From Verrucomicrobiota bacterium (GTDB taxonomy: Bacteria > Verrucomicrobiota > Verrucomicrobiia > Limisphaerales > JACRJZ01), in NCBI GenBank assembly GCA_016219875.1, contig JACRJZ010000062.1, forward strand, positions 1 to 64,000: a stretch of 64,000 nt of DNA, given 5' to 3'. Shown here piece after piece: positions 9,032 to 17,894 of the stretch. Each line of letters starts with the position of its first letter. Position 1 is the first letter of the stretch. The notes beneath the pieces are model-generated. The model saw only the letters and a list, made by a program, of their open reading frames with translations. It was not told where the DNA came from and ran no database searches. The position numbers were made by a program, and so were the translations under genes.

Positions 9032-9760
9032 ATGAACACCACCGCTTCGCCACTCGCCATCCTGAAACTCGCGGCCATCGTCAACACGCTGCGCGGCTGC
9101 CGCCTCTTCGCCGGCTTGGCCCCGGACGATCTTGACCAAGTCGCCGCGATCACCGTGGTCAAGCCGCTGGAGAAGGACCAGTACCTCTTCCGCGAGCGCG
9201 ACCCGGCCCTGGGTTTCTACATCGTGCAGAAAGGCGCGATCAACATTCACCGCGTCAATGCCGCCGGGAAGGAACAGATCATTCACGTCTTCCGCGCGGG
9301 CGAATCCTTCGCGGAAGCCACCCTGGCCACGGACACCGGCTACCCCGCCGACGCGCGGGCGCTGGAGTCCACGCAGGTGTTGTTGATCCAGAAGTCGGGG
9401 TTCCTCAGCGTGCTGCGCCGGCATCCCGATCTCGCCCTGAGAATGCTCGCGTCCATGAGCCTCCACTTGCGCACGCTCGTGGGCCAGCTTGAGGACCTTA
9501 CCCTCAAGGATGTCGAGACGCGCCTTGCCAACTGGCTCGTCAAGCGTTGCCCCGACCCGAACAGCACGCGGCCCGCGCCCATTACGCTCGCCATGACGAA
9601 ACGCGTGCTGGCCGCCGAACTGGGCACCGTGAGTGAAACCTTCTCCCGCACCCTGGCGAAATTCCGGGAACAGAAACTAGTTTCGGTCAAAGGCAAAGTC
9701 CTCACGGTCTTGAATCCTTCCGGGCTTTCCGCGCTGTTGCGCCGCAACCTGGGGGAATAG
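9032..9760 (+). CDS. CRP/FNR family transcriptional regulator
   Basis: 242 residues from the ATG at 9032; the longer frame to 8978 adds residues that look non-coding. Residues about 18-130 form a cyclic-nucleotide-binding-type beta-barrel (RLFAGLAPDDLDQVA, then FRERDPALGFYIVQKGAINIH). A long dimerisation helix follows, then a winged helix-turn-helix around residues 180-225 with VLAAELGTVSETFSRTLAKF, the classic recognition-helix pattern (ETxSR). There is no N-terminal cysteine cluster of the FNR iron-sulfur type, so a heme, nucleotide or redox cue is more likely; this cannot be decided from sequence. It faces the giant exported gene divergently and could control it, which is inference only. 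Downstream is a palindrome-rich gap. Confidence 0.88.
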   Translation: MNTTASPLAILKLAAIVNTLRGCRLFAGLAPDDLDQVAAITVVKPLEKDQYLFRERDPALGFYIVQKGAINIHRVNAAGKEQIIHVFRAGESFAEATLATDTGYPADARALESTQVLLIQKSGFLSVLRRHPDLALRMLASMSLHLRTLVGQLEDLTLKDVETRLANWLVKRCPDPNSTRPAPITLAMTKRVLAAELGTVSETFSRTLAKFREQKLVSVKGKVLTVLNPSGLSALLRRNLGE

Positions 9761-9796
9761 GGCAGGGGAGGGAAAACGGGAAGCAGCTCGCTCGCT

Positions 9797-9970
9797 CCGT
9801 TGAAGGTTGAAAGCCGCAGGTTGAAAGTTGGGCCTCCTGCAAGACTGTAGCCGCCGACGTGAGGAGGCCCTATCTGGATTGCAGATTGCGGATTGCCGAT
9901 TCCGACCTCTGACCTCTGACTTCTGATTGGAGCCTCCTCACGTCGGCTGCTACGGTTTTTTGAAATCGCT
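9797..9970. repeat. Family A palindrome, copy 2, with heptamer-repeat loop
   Basis: Arms 9847-9870 and 9930-9953 (family A, a few mismatches on the left) enclose a 59-bp loop made of 7-bp repeats: GATTGCG-type units, then CTCTGAC-type units. Just upstream, 9797-9830 holds GTTGAAG/GTTGAAA units, also with a period of 7. The right flank ends in TTTTGAAATCGC, as in copy 5. It fills most of the gap 9761-10044. Confidence 0.88.
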
Positions 9971-10044
9971 TCCTCCGAAACCAAGAATAGGTGCTCAGCT
10001 TGCCCGGTCTTGCCAGCGGCGGAGGACCCCGCCATCTTGACGCC

Positions 10045-11460
10045 ATGCTGATGCACAACAAATTTGTTCGCGTGGTTTCCGTCCGCATTCTCTTCACGGC
10101 CATTTTGAGTTGCTGGGCGCTGGCTCCACTTCACTCTGCTGAAGGCCCGGCCCGTTACTGGCCTCAATGGCGTGGCCCGCTCTGCAACGGCGTCGCCCCC
10201 GCCGGCGACCCGCCTGTGAAGTGGAGTGAGACGAACAACCTCCGTTGGAAGACCGTGCTGCCGGGCTACGGCACTTCCACGCCGATCATCTGGGGAAACC
10301 ATGTTTTTGTTCTCAGCGCGATGGAGCCGGGAAGGAACGCGCCCGCCGAGACGCCGAGAGCGGATGCGGCTTCGTCCGCCGGGGACCGGCCGCGCGGTTC
10401 GCGTGGTGGCGGCGGCGGTTTCGGCATTGAGAAACCCACGGCGGCGGCTCGCTTCCTCGTCCTTGCCTACGACCGCGCGTCCGGGAAGCTGCTGTGGCAG
10501 CAGACGGCGTGCGAGGAAGTTCCGCACGAAGGCCATCACCGCGACCACGGCTTTGCCTCGGCGTCGCCCGTGACCGACGGCCAGCACGTTTATGCCTACT
10601 TCGGTTCCCGCGGCCTGTACTGCTACGACTTCGCGGGGAAGCTGCAGTGGTCGAAACGTCTCGGAAAAATGCAGACCCGTAATTCGTTTGGCGAAGGCAG
10701 TTCCCCCGCGCTCCACGGCGACACACTCGTCATCCTCTTCGATCACGAAGGCGACGACTTCATCGTGGCGCTCGACAAACGCACCGGCCAGGAACTCTGG
10801 CGTCAAGGCCGCGACGAGCCGACCGGCTGGACCACGCCTCTCGTCGTCTCGCGCGCCGACCGCACCGAAGTCATGGTCAGCGCCACCGGCAAAATCCGCA
10901 GCTACGACTTCGCCACCGGCCAGCCGCTCTGGGAATGCGCCGGCATGACGGCCAATCCGATTCCGTGCGCCCTCGTGGACGGCGGCCTCGCCTACTTCAT
11001 CAGCGGCTTCCGCGGCAGCGCCCTGCTGGCCATCAAACTGGGCCGTCGCGGCGACCTGACGGGCACCGACGCCATCGCTTGGCGGCACACCGGCAACACG
11101 CCCTATGCGCCGTCGCCGCTGCTCTATGATGGCCTGTTGTATTTCTTTTCGGGGAACGACGCCATGCTGTCGTGCCTTGATGCGCGCACCGGCCAGCCGC
11201 ACTTCAAGGCCGAACGGCTGGCCGGCATCTTCGGCATGTATGCCGCGCCCGTCGGCGCGGCGGGCCGAATCTACATCGCCGGGCGCGACGGCAAATGCGC
11301 CGTCCTCAAGCACGGCCCGAGCTTCGAACTCCTCTCCTTCAATCCGCTCGATGACCGATTCGACGCCTCGCCCGCCGTGGTGGACAGAGAACTTTTCCTC
11401 CGCGGGCACCGCCACCTCTACTGTATCGCCGCCCCGCCGGGTGAACCTGCCCGGCAGTGA
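10045..11460 (+). CDS. Exported PQQ-type beta-propeller repeat protein
   Basis: 471 residues if started at the ATG at 10045 (10051 is also possible). Residues 1-32 are a signal peptide ending near LHSA. The mature N-terminus has YWPQWRGP, the hallmark of the WPQWRGP class of outer-membrane-protein-assembly/PQQ-like propellers common in Verrucomicrobiota and Planctomycetes. Blades with the pattern ALDKRTGQELW, YDFATGQPLW and CLDARTGQPHF run through the protein. A glycine/arginine insertion (RPRGSRGGGGG) lies near residue 115. These propellers are usually periplasmic or secreted scaffolds. The residues needed for a real quinoprotein dehydrogenase are not evident, so catalytic activity should not be assumed. 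Palindromes lie on both sides, so it is probably monocistronic. Confidence 0.85.
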   Translation: MLMHNKFVRVVSVRILFTAILSCWALAPLHSAEGPARYWPQWRGPLCNGVAPAGDPPVKWSETNNLRWKTVLPGYGTSTPIIWGNHVFVLSAMEPGRNAPAETPRADAASSAGDRPRGSRGGGGGFGIEKPTAAARFLVLAYDRASGKLLWQQTACEEVPHEGHHRDHGFASASPVTDGQHVYAYFGSRGLYCYDFAGKLQWSKRLGKMQTRNSFGEGSSPALHGDTLVILFDHEGDDFIVALDKRTGQELWRQGRDEPTGWTTPLVVSRADRTEVMVSATGKIRSYDFATGQPLWECAGMTANPIPCALVDGGLAYFISGFRGSALLAIKLGRRGDLTGTDAIAWRHTGNTPYAPSPLLYDGLLYFFSGNDAMLSCLDARTGQPHFKAERLAGIFGMYAAPVGAAGRIYIAGRDGKCAVLKHGPSFELLSFNPLDDRFDASPAVVDRELFLRGHRHLYCIAAPPGEPARQ

Positions 11461-11776
11461 AGCGAAGCGCGAGCCGAACCTGACATCCAGAATCCGAAAA
11501 CCGAAAGGCGATTTCAAAACCTCGCCACGGCCGGCTCGTAGCAGCCGATGTAAGGAGTCTCTGTCTGGATTGCAGATTGCAGATTCTGCCTTCTGACCTT
11601 TGAATGGAGCCTCCTCACGTCGGCTGCTACGAGGTTTGGAGATTGTCTCACGGCAGACAGGAAAGCCTGCGCCGCGGACAATGCCAGCCGGAGCTTGAGG
11701 CGGTTCGGGCCGCGCGCCGGCGCTCCGACTTCCTTCATTGTCACCCCCGCCGTCTTCTGCAATAGTCTCGCCCCAC
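11461..11776. other. Intergenic region with a family A palindrome
   Basis: A 316-bp gap between two plus-strand genes. Positions 11510-11640 are a family A palindrome, listed separately. The rest (11641-11776) presumably carries the promoter of the beta-helix gene, but no clear -35/-10 pair is visible. No small ORF is supported. Confidence 0.6.
11510..11640. repeat. Family A palindrome, copy 3, with heptamer-repeat loop
   Basis: The left arm 11538-11561 is decayed and the right arm 11607-11630 matches the family A consensus. The 45-bp loop begins TGTCTGGATTGCAGATTGCA and continues with CTGACC-type units. It is clearly related to the loop of copy 2 and unlike the short loop of copies 1, 4 and 5. 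The left flank contains GCGATTTCAAAACC, shared with copy 4. Confidence 0.85.
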
Positions 11777-14700
11777 ATGCTACGCTCACGTTTTGCCGAA
11801 GTCGTCCCGCATCTGCTGGCTGGGTTGCTCGGTTGCTGCTGGCTGGCGGCGACCGCACCTAGCCAAGCCGCTTCCGCTCTCACTCTCCAAATCGGTTCGC
11901 CGCCCGCGCCTCCCACCGTGCTGGCCAGCCACACCAATTTCTGGTTCTGGCGCCGCGGCACCAGCGAGCCGCCCGCCGACTGGCGCATCAGCGCCGATGC
12001 CGCGCTGGATGCTGCTTGGCAACTCAGCCGCGGCGGCTTCGGCTACGGCGATTCGGGCATCGCGGGCGAAACCACCACCATCAGCGGCATGACCGGCGTC
12101 CACTCCACGCTTTACGTGCGACAGTCGTTCACGGTGGGTGAACTCGCCGACGCCAACGCCCATCTCCGGCTCCGGGTAGATTACGACGACGGCTTCGTGG
12201 CCTATCTCGACGGTGTGGAAGTGGCCCGGCGCATGTTCCTCACGAATTCGCCCGGCACCTTCGTGCCCCGCACCGCGACCACCACCAACAGCCACGAAGC
12301 CTCTTGCTGTAACGCGCCGACGAACCCGGCGGAAACCATCGACCTCGGCATCGTGGGGACGCGGCTGGCGCCCGGCACGCACGTCCTGGCCATCATCGGC
12401 ATCAACGGCACTCTGGGCAGCTCGGACTTTCATCTGATCGCGGATTTGATTTTGGACGGCGGCGCTTCAGCCGTGCTCAACGGAGAGTTGTTCTCGCTGG
12501 TGACGACGAACACAGTGACGCTGTCCGGCACGAACACCGTGCCAGGATCGACACGGGTAGCGGTCAACGGAGACGAAGTAGTGTTCGACCCCGTCCAAGG
12601 CACTTGGACGCACGCTCTGACGCTGGCGCCCGGCTTGAACCGGCTGTTCATCGCGGCGCTGGATGCCAGCGGCGTCATCCTCGCCAGCACCAACCGGGAC
12701 ATCGTGTGCGAATCAGCCACGACGACGACGGGCGGCCTCCTCACCGGCAACACGTCCTGGACCGCGGCGCAGGGCGTGGTGCGCGTGACGAACACGCTCA
12801 CGGTCGCCGACGGCGTGACGCTTTCCATCGGCGAAGGCGTGGTGGTGTTGCTCGCGCCCAGCGCCGGCATTCAAGCCAAGACGAACGGGACTGTCGATGT
12901 GGCGGGCAGCGACGAACGCCCAGTGTGCTTTTTCCCGTCCGATGGCACGACGCCGTGGCAATCGCTTTGGGCCGACGGCACGAACGCTGTACTGACGCTG
13001 CGCCACGCAGAAGTGGCGGGCGGACAGGTCGTCGCCGCGACGAACTCCGTGGTCACGGTCGAAGACACGCTCGTGCGCGACTTCCACGTCAGTGGGCGGA
13101 ACATGGTCCAAGGACTGAACGCGCGGCAGTTGACGCTGCGGCGCGCGCACCTGCGGCGCTACGAGCAATGCCGCTTTGCGCAGACGCCGTTGTTGATCGA
13201 GGACTCGTTGTTCGAGGAGATCGGTTCGGACACGACGGATTTCTCGAACCAATCCGACATCGTGGTGCGCCGGAGCACGTACCGGTTCGGCCACGGCTCG
13301 AACACGGACGCCCTTGATCTGGGCGGCAGCACGAACTTCCTGGCGGAGGACTGCCTGATCCATGACTTCCCGGACAAAGGCGTCTCGGTGGCGGACAACT
13401 CGCACGGAGCGGTGATCCGAAATTGCCTGATCTACAACGTCGGCATCGGGATCGCCACCTACGCTTCGTCGGACGTGGTCTATTCTCAGAACACGATTGC
13501 CAACTCCACCAGCGGCGTGAGCCTGTATCTCCGGCCGGGCTTCCCGGGCGCGGGCCATGCCGTCGGGACCAACAACATCATCTGGGGCAACGTCACCAAC
13601 GTCCATCTCGCCGACGGCGCCACGCTGGACGTTTCCTACAGCGACATCGAAGGCGCGAGCGTGTTCCCCGGCGCGGGCAACGCCAACGCCGACCCGTTGT
13701 TTGTGAATGCCGCGGCAGGAGATTATCGCCTGCGGGCCGGTTCGCCCGCCCTGGGCACGGGTTTGGCCGGCGCGAACATGGGCGTGGCGCTGCCCGTGGG
13801 CGGCCTCCCGGCGGCGCCGTTGCGGCTCGCGGCCCTCACTGCCGGCACCAACGCCATCCAGTTGACTTGGCGGGACGATTCCGAAAACGAGACGGTGTTT
13901 CTTGTGGAACGCTCGACCGACGCCCGGGCGTGGCAGCCGTTGGGCGTCGCGGTCGCCAACGCCACGAACTTCACCGACGGCACGACGGACCTGGAGCAAC
14001 TGTATTACTACCGCGCCCGCGCCATGAACGACTCCGGCCTGTCGCCGTGGTCGAACCTCGCGTCGGCCCGGCGCAGCCCGCCGCGGCTTGTCGTGGGCGG
14101 CGTGCTCACGAGCAACACCGTCTGGTCGCCGGCGCTCGGCACGATCATCGTTGGCTCGACCCTCACCGTTCCCACGAACCTCACCCTCACCATTGAGCCT
14201 GGCACGGTGGTGAACATCTCGAACGGCGTCTCCATCCGCGCGGTCGCGGGCGGCACAATTGACATCGAAGGCGCCTACACGAACAAGGTCGTCCTCCGTT
14301 CGCTGGACGGAACGAACCACTGGGGCCAGCTCTCCGCCAGCGGCCCCAACGCCTCGCTCCTCATTCGCCACGCGGACATCTCGCACGGCTCGGTGAAGTC
14401 GTTCACCAACGCCATCGCCCTCATCGAAGACAGCCATGTGCATCATTACGCCGCCGGCACCGACCCCATGATCGGCTCCACGCGCGCCTCGTCCGTCACC
14501 CTGCGCCGCTCGCGCTTCGACCATTATCACGAAACCCTCTTTCAGTTCACGCTGATGCTGGTGGAGGACTGTTTGTTCGAGGACGCCAACAATGCGAACA
14601 GCGACTGCATGGACTTCGACGCGGCGCCGGCCGGCTCGATCGTGCGGCGCTGCACATATCGCAACGGCCCGCAGTCCAACACCGACGCCATCGACATCGG

Positions 14701-15955
14701 CTTCGGCGATGGGCAGCCCTCCGTGGAAACGCTCATCATCGACTGCCTGATGCAGGACCTCACCGACAAAGGCGTCTCTATCGGCGAAGGCGCCCGCGGC
14801 GTGGTCGTGAGCAACTGCCTCATGATCGCCACGGATCGCGGCGTGCAGGTGAAGGACACGTCCACCGCCACCATCGCCAACTGCACGATTGTGAACTCCG
14901 GCATCGGCATTCATTGTTATCAAAAAGTGCCCGGCCCCGGCGGGTCCGCGACCAACACCTACAACAACATTCTCTGGAACAACGGTTCGGCGATCACCAT
15001 CGAAACCAACTCGATCATCTCGGTCAACTACACGGACGCCCAGGGCACCAACTGGCCCGGCCTCGGCAACCTCGACGCCGATCCGCTGTTCGTGAACGCG
15101 GCCCAGGACGATTACCGGCTCAGCCCCGGCTCGCCGTGCCTCGGCACCGGCCAGGGCGGAATGAACATGGGTGTCTATCTCCCGGTCGGTGCGCACATCC
15201 ACGCGCCGAGCAATCTGGTGGCGGTGGCGGGCCGCAACTTCATCAGCCTCTCGTGGCACGACAGCGGTCCAAGCGAGGCGGCTTACGAAGTGGAACGGTC
15301 CACCAACGGCTCAGCCTTCACCCGTCTCGTCACCGTGCCCGCCGATACGACCAACTACGTGGATGCTAATCTGGCGGCCGGGCTCGTTTGCCGCTACCGG
15401 GTGCGCGGCGTGAACATCATCACGAACTCAGATTATTCGAGCGAAGCGGCTGCAACGGTCGGCTTGCCGCCAAGTTTCACGACCCAGCCGGAGAGCCGCG
15501 TGGTCAGGCCCGGTTCAGACGTGGCGTTCAGCGTGGCGGCCAGCGGTCTGGAGCCGCTGACTTTTGTGTGGCAGCACGACGGAATCGTCCTCACGGGCGA
15601 GGCCAACACCGCGCTGTCGCGAACGAACGTTCAGGCTGCTGACGCGGGAGACTACGTCGCGGTCGTGACAGATGCCGCGGGCCTTTCCGCGACCAGCGTT
15701 GTGGCCCGTCTCACCGTGACCGCGTCGCCGCAAATCACGTTGGGCGCCGGCAGCAGCGGCGTGAATTCCAACGGCCAGTTCGTCCTTCAGTTTGCCGCGC
15801 CAACGAACCTCACGGTGGTGATCGAAGCTTCCACGAACCTTCTTGACTGGCAGCCCGTCCGCACGAACAGCACGGGCGACGGCGTGTTCCAGTTCATCGA
15901 TCTAGGCAGCACGAACTTCCTGGAGCGGTTCTATCGCGCGCTGCTGCGGCCATGA
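11777..15955 (+). CDS. Giant exported parallel beta-helix protein with FN3 and Ig-like domains
   Basis: 1392 residues from the ATG at 11777, which opens a signal peptide (LLAGLLGCCWLA, cleavage near SQA). Residues 35-230 form a jelly-roll-like domain (LYVRQSFTVGEL, then VDYDDGFVAYLDGVEVARR) that often precedes CotH or beta-helix parts in this phylum. Two right-handed beta-helix regions follow (about 314-675 and 775-1138), each ending with the same ADPLFVN to DYRL coil and LGTGxxGxNMGV cap, so the half is duplicated. Each is followed by an FN3 domain (AIQLTWRDDS; FISLSWHDS). An Ig-like domain is at 1231-1315 and the shared tail module (EASTNLLDWQP to RFYRALLRP) is at the end. Such helices bind or cleave polysaccharides, but no lyase active site is evident. 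The stop overlaps the fluC start by 4 bp. Confidence 0.85.
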   Translation: MLRSRFAEVVPHLLAGLLGCCWLAATAPSQAASALTLQIGSPPAPPTVLASHTNFWFWRRGTSEPPADWRISADAALDAAWQLSRGGFGYGDSGIAGETTTISGMTGVHSTLYVRQSFTVGELADANAHLRLRVDYDDGFVAYLDGVEVARRMFLTNSPGTFVPRTATTTNSHEASCCNAPTNPAETIDLGIVGTRLAPGTHVLAIIGINGTLGSSDFHLIADLILDGGASAVLNGELFSLVTTNTVTLSGTNTVPGSTRVAVNGDEVVFDPVQGTWTHALTLAPGLNRLFIAALDASGVILASTNRDIVCESATTTTGGLLTGNTSWTAAQGVVRVTNTLTVADGVTLSIGEGVVVLLAPSAGIQAKTNGTVDVAGSDERPVCFFPSDGTTPWQSLWADGTNAVLTLRHAEVAGGQVVAATNSVVTVEDTLVRDFHVSGRNMVQGLNARQLTLRRAHLRRYEQCRFAQTPLLIEDSLFEEIGSDTTDFSNQSDIVVRRSTYRFGHGSNTDALDLGGSTNFLAEDCLIHDFPDKGVSVADNSHGAVIRNCLIYNVGIGIATYASSDVVYSQNTIANSTSGVSLYLRPGFPGAGHAVGTNNIIWGNVTNVHLADGATLDVSYSDIEGASVFPGAGNANADPLFVNAAAGDYRLRAGSPALGTGLAGANMGVALPVGGLPAAPLRLAALTAGTNAIQLTWRDDSENETVFLVERSTDARAWQPLGVAVANATNFTDGTTDLEQLYYYRARAMNDSGLSPWSNLASARRSPPRLVVGGVLTSNTVWSPALGTIIVGSTLTVPTNLTLTIEPGTVVNISNGVSIRAVAGGTIDIEGAYTNKVVLRSLDGTNHWGQLSASGPNASLLIRHADISHGSVKSFTNAIALIEDSHVHHYAAGTDPMIGSTRASSVTLRRSRFDHYHETLFQFTLMLVEDCLFEDANNANSDCMDFDAAPAGSIVRRCTYRNGPQSNTDAIDIGFGDGQPSVETLIIDCLMQDLTDKGVSIGEGARGVVVSNCLMIATDRGVQVKDTSTATIANCTIVNSGIGIHCYQKVPGPGGSATNTYNNILWNNGSAITIETNSIISVNYTDAQGTNWPGLGNLDADPLFVNAAQDDYRLSPGSPCLGTGQGGMNMGVYLPVGAHIHAPSNLVAVAGRNFISLSWHDSGPSEAAYEVERSTNGSAFTRLVTVPADTTNYVDANLAAGLVCRYRVRGVNIITNSDYSSEAAATVGLPPSFTTQPESRVVRPGSDVAFSVAASGLEPLTFVWQHDGIVLTGEANTALSRTNVQAADAGDYVAVVTDAAGLSATSVVARLTVTASPQITLGAGSSGVNSNGQFVLQFAAPTNLTVVIEASTNLLDWQPVRTNSTGDGVFQFIDLGSTNFLERFYRALLRP

Positions 15956-16347
15956 GCTACCTCTGGATCGCTCTTGGCGGCGCGCTCGGCAGCGTGGCGC
16001 GGTTCTGGTGTTCCGGCTTCGTCGCCCGGCATTTTGGCGAGACGTTTCCCTGGGGCACGCTGTTGGTGAACGTCCTCGGCTCCTTCGCCATCGGCTTGTT
16101 CGCCACGCTCACGGGACCGGACGGACGCTGGCTGGTGCCGGCGCGTTGGCGTGAGTTCTTCATGATCGGAATCTGTGGCGGCTACACCACGTTCTCCTCC
16201 TTCAGCCTGCAAACCATGAATCTTGCGGAGGAGGGCGAGTGGCTGCGCGCGGGCGGCAACGTGGTTGGCTCCGTCGTCTTCTGCCTGCTAGGCGTCTGGC
16301 TCGGCCATGTCGCCGCCCTGAGCCTCAACTCGATGAAAGGACACTGA
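15952..16347 (+). CDS. fluC: Fluoride-specific ion channel FluC (CrcB)
   Basis: 131 residues, the usual family size. It acts in the inner membrane as a dual-topology dimer that exports fluoride. Family motifs are present: GGALGSVARFW (residues 9-19), GTLLVNVLGSFAIG (35-48, with the conserved N40) and GGYTTFSSFS (76-85, with the pore phenylalanines). Four hydrophobic segments are visible. The ATG overlaps the stop of the preceding beta-helix gene (ATGA, 15952-15955), implying translational coupling to an unrelated gene. A DUF190 gene follows 200 bp downstream, a common partner of crcB. No fluoride riboswitch is apparent, since the upstream DNA is coding. Confidence 0.95.
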   Translation: MSYLWIALGGALGSVARFWCSGFVARHFGETFPWGTLLVNVLGSFAIGLFATLTGPDGRWLVPARWREFFMIGICGGYTTFSSFSLQTMNLAEEGEWLRAGGNVVGSVVFCLLGVWLGHVAALSLNSMKGH

Positions 16348-16348
16348 A

Positions 16349-16536
16349 ATGCAGAATGCAGAGGCGATTTCAAAACTCCGTCGCAGCCGACGTGAGGAGG
16401 CTCAAACTTCAAGGGAAACAGAGCCTCCTCACGTCGGCAGCTACGGTTTTGAAAGAGGCTCTGCAGAATGCAGAATGCGGAATCCTGCGGCACGCCACCC
16501 ACTCGAAACTCGAAACCCGGAACTCGGAACTCTTTG
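16349..16536. repeat. Family A palindrome, copy 4, flanked by heptamer repeats
   Basis: Arms 16380-16403 and 16421-16444 (one mismatch each) enclose a 17-bp loop that is the exact reverse complement of the copy 1 loop, so this copy lies in the opposite orientation. TGCAGAA heptamers flank it on both sides (about 16350-16364 and 16460-16480). A run of AACTCGA/AACTCGG heptamers fills 16498-16532. The composite occupies the whole gap between fluC and the DUF190 gene. Confidence 0.9.
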
Positions 16537-16547
16537 AGGCCACTGAC

Positions 16548-16898
16548 ATGCAAATCCCCCACGAAGCCGTCCTCCTGCGCATCTTCATCGGCGAAAGCGA
16601 CCGATGGGAACACCGGCCGCTCTACGAAGCCATCGTGCTCAAAGCGCGCGAGCTGCACCTGGCCGGCGCCACGGTGCTGCGCGGGCCGATGGGTTTTGGC
16701 AAGTCCAGCCGCCTCCACACGGCCAAAATCCTCCGGCTCTCCATGGACCTGCCGCTGGTCATCGAGATTGTGGACAGCGAGGAGAAAATCCAGGCCTTCC
16801 TGCCCGTGCTGGACGGCATGTTGGGCGGCGGGCTGGTGACGTTGGAGAAGGTCCGCGTGATCGAGTACCGCGCCGGCGTGGCCGCGCCGCCGGCCTAG
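16548..16898 (+). CDS. DUF190 family protein
   Basis: 116 residues from the ATG at 16548; the frame upstream is only repeat sequence. The protein matches the DUF190 family throughout: LRIFIGESDRWEHRPLYEAI, then GATVLRGPMGFGKSS, then LSMDLPLVIEIVDSEEKI. The fold is ferredoxin-like/PII-like. Members are frequently encoded beside fluC/crcB and are thought to help fluoride resistance, though the mechanism is unknown. Here it follows fluC on the same strand, separated by a palindromic element. The region after it (16899-17105) is non-coding leader DNA of the RRM gene. Confidence 0.9.
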   Translation: MQIPHEAVLLRIFIGESDRWEHRPLYEAIVLKARELHLAGATVLRGPMGFGKSSRLHTAKILRLSMDLPLVIEIVDSEEKIQAFLPVLDGMLGGGLVTLEKVRVIEYRAGVAAPPA

Positions 16899-17105
16899 GA
16901 CGGGTCCTGGGCCGGAAAAGATTTTCGAGAAAACTGCTTGCAATTCGGCGGCGAGACGGCATCTTCCGCCCGTCTGTTAGAGAACTTAGCGCTCCCAAGA
17001 CATGGTAGATCTTCAGTTGAACCCCGTTCAGTGATGATTTGAAACCCGGCGTTCGGGAACAGTTTGGAGAAAGCAAGATTCCGTCTAGGACAATAGAAAC
17101 ATCAC

Positions 17106-17474
17106 ATGAGCACGAAATTATTCGTCGGCAACCTCTCGTTCAACACCACGGAGAACGATCTACAGGACGCCTTCGCCGCGCACGGCGTCGTCGTCGAAGC
17201 CAACCTGATGATGGACCGCATGAGCGGCCGTCCCCGGGGCTTCGGCTTCGTCACCATGAGCACGCCCGAAGAGGCCCAGAAGGCGATTGAAGCCATGAAC
17301 AACGCGTCCCTCGACGGCCGCAACATCACGGTGAACATCGCGCGCCCGAAGGAAGAGCGTCCGGCTGGCGGCGGGGGCGGTTATCGTGGCGGTGGCGGTG
17401 GTGGCGGCGGCGGTTACCGCGGCGGTGGCGGCGGTGGTGGTGGTTACGGCGGCGGCGGTCGCAATCGCTACTAA
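17106..17474 (+). CDS. RRM-domain RNA-binding protein with glycine-rich tail
   Basis: 122 residues. Residues 1-80 are one RNA-recognition motif with RNP2 (KLFVGNLSF, 4-12) and RNP1 (RGFGFVTM, about 39-46). The rest is a [12 protein letters not shown] tail ending in RNRY. This is the bacterial cold-inducible RNA-binding type, close to cyanobacterial Rbp proteins. It probably acts as an RNA chaperone in the cytoplasm. A leader of about 200 bp precedes the ATG, and an intrinsic terminator lies 19 bp after the stop, so it is a single-gene transcript. Low-temperature induction is inferred from the family, not seen in the sequence. Confidence 0.92.
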   Translation: MSTKLFVGNLSFNTTENDLQDAFAAHGVVVEANLMMDRMSGRPRGFGFVTMSTPEEAQKAIEAMNNASLDGRNITVNIARPKEERPAGGGGGYRGGGGGGGGGYRGGGGGGGGYGGGGRNRY

Positions 17475-17492
17475 GCGTTGATCGGTTTTTGC

Positions 17493-17526
17493 GCGGGGCT
17501 TGGTTCGACCAGGCTCCGCTTTTTTT
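17493..17526 (+). terminator. Intrinsic terminator of the RRM gene
   Basis: GCGGGGCTTGG and CCAGGCTCCGC form an 11-bp stem with two G-U wobbles and a short TTCGA loop, followed at once by seven T residues. Confidence 0.85.
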
Positions 17527-17601
17527 CTTTGGCGGCGTCCCTTTTGGCCGGTCTCGGGATGCCGTCGCGTGTCGCCGACCGGCAGGATGGCAGGCGCCGC
17601 C

Positions 17602-17814
17602 ATGGAAGAGCACATTGAAGTCGAAGGCCGCATCATCGCCGTGCTGGCGGGGATGATGTTTCGGGTCGAATTGGAGAACCAGCACCTCGTGCTCGCCACC
17701 GTGGCAGGCCGGATGCGCCGGCGCTATGTCCGCCTGACGACGGGCGACCGGGTCAAGATGGAGATGTCGCCGTACGATCTGACCAAAGGGCGGATCGTTT
17801 GGCGGCTGGGCTGA
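17602..17814 (+). CDS. infA: Translation initiation factor IF-1, second copy
   Basis: 70 residues from the ATG at 17602 (an in-frame ATG at 17587 would add MAGAA). The OB-fold sequence matches IF-1: HIEVEGRIIAVLAGMMFRVEL, GDRVKMEMSPYDLTKGRI. IF-1 binds the 30S A site during initiation. A second, operonic infA is at 43226. The two share the SPYD core but differ elsewhere (for example MRRRYVRL here and MRMNFTRI there). It lies just after the terminator of the RRM cold-shock-type gene and before an exported enzyme, so it is isolated from other translation genes. A condition-specific IF-1 is plausible but not proven. Confidence 0.9.
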   Translation: MEEHIEVEGRIIAVLAGMMFRVELENQHLVLATVAGRMRRRYVRLTTGDRVKMEMSPYDLTKGRIVWRLG

Positions 17815-17894
17815 CAAGGAAAGCCCGGCGGTTCCGAAGGACGACTCCAAGCTTCCGCGGTTCGTGATTCCCTCGAACGGGTTGTGGTGGCACG

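Noticed and set aside
10045..11460. Quinoprotein alcohol dehydrogenase
   Set aside because: Propeller repeats are present, but the cofactor-binding disulfide and catalytic Asp pattern of true PQQ dehydrogenases are not seen.
9340..11988. Long minus-strand open frame crossing the CRP and PQQ-protein genes
   Set aside because: It runs through three real features and two palindromes, has no recognisable domain, and is an antisense artefact of GC-rich DNA.
12713..15259. Long minus-strand open frame opposite the beta-helix gene
   Set aside because: Composition is R/A/V/D-rich without domains; the plus-strand protein has a signal peptide, clear repeats and a shared tail.
15700..15952. Fluoride riboswitch before fluC
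   Set aside because: The upstream DNA is coding for the beta-helix protein and I see no crcB-motif pseudoknot.
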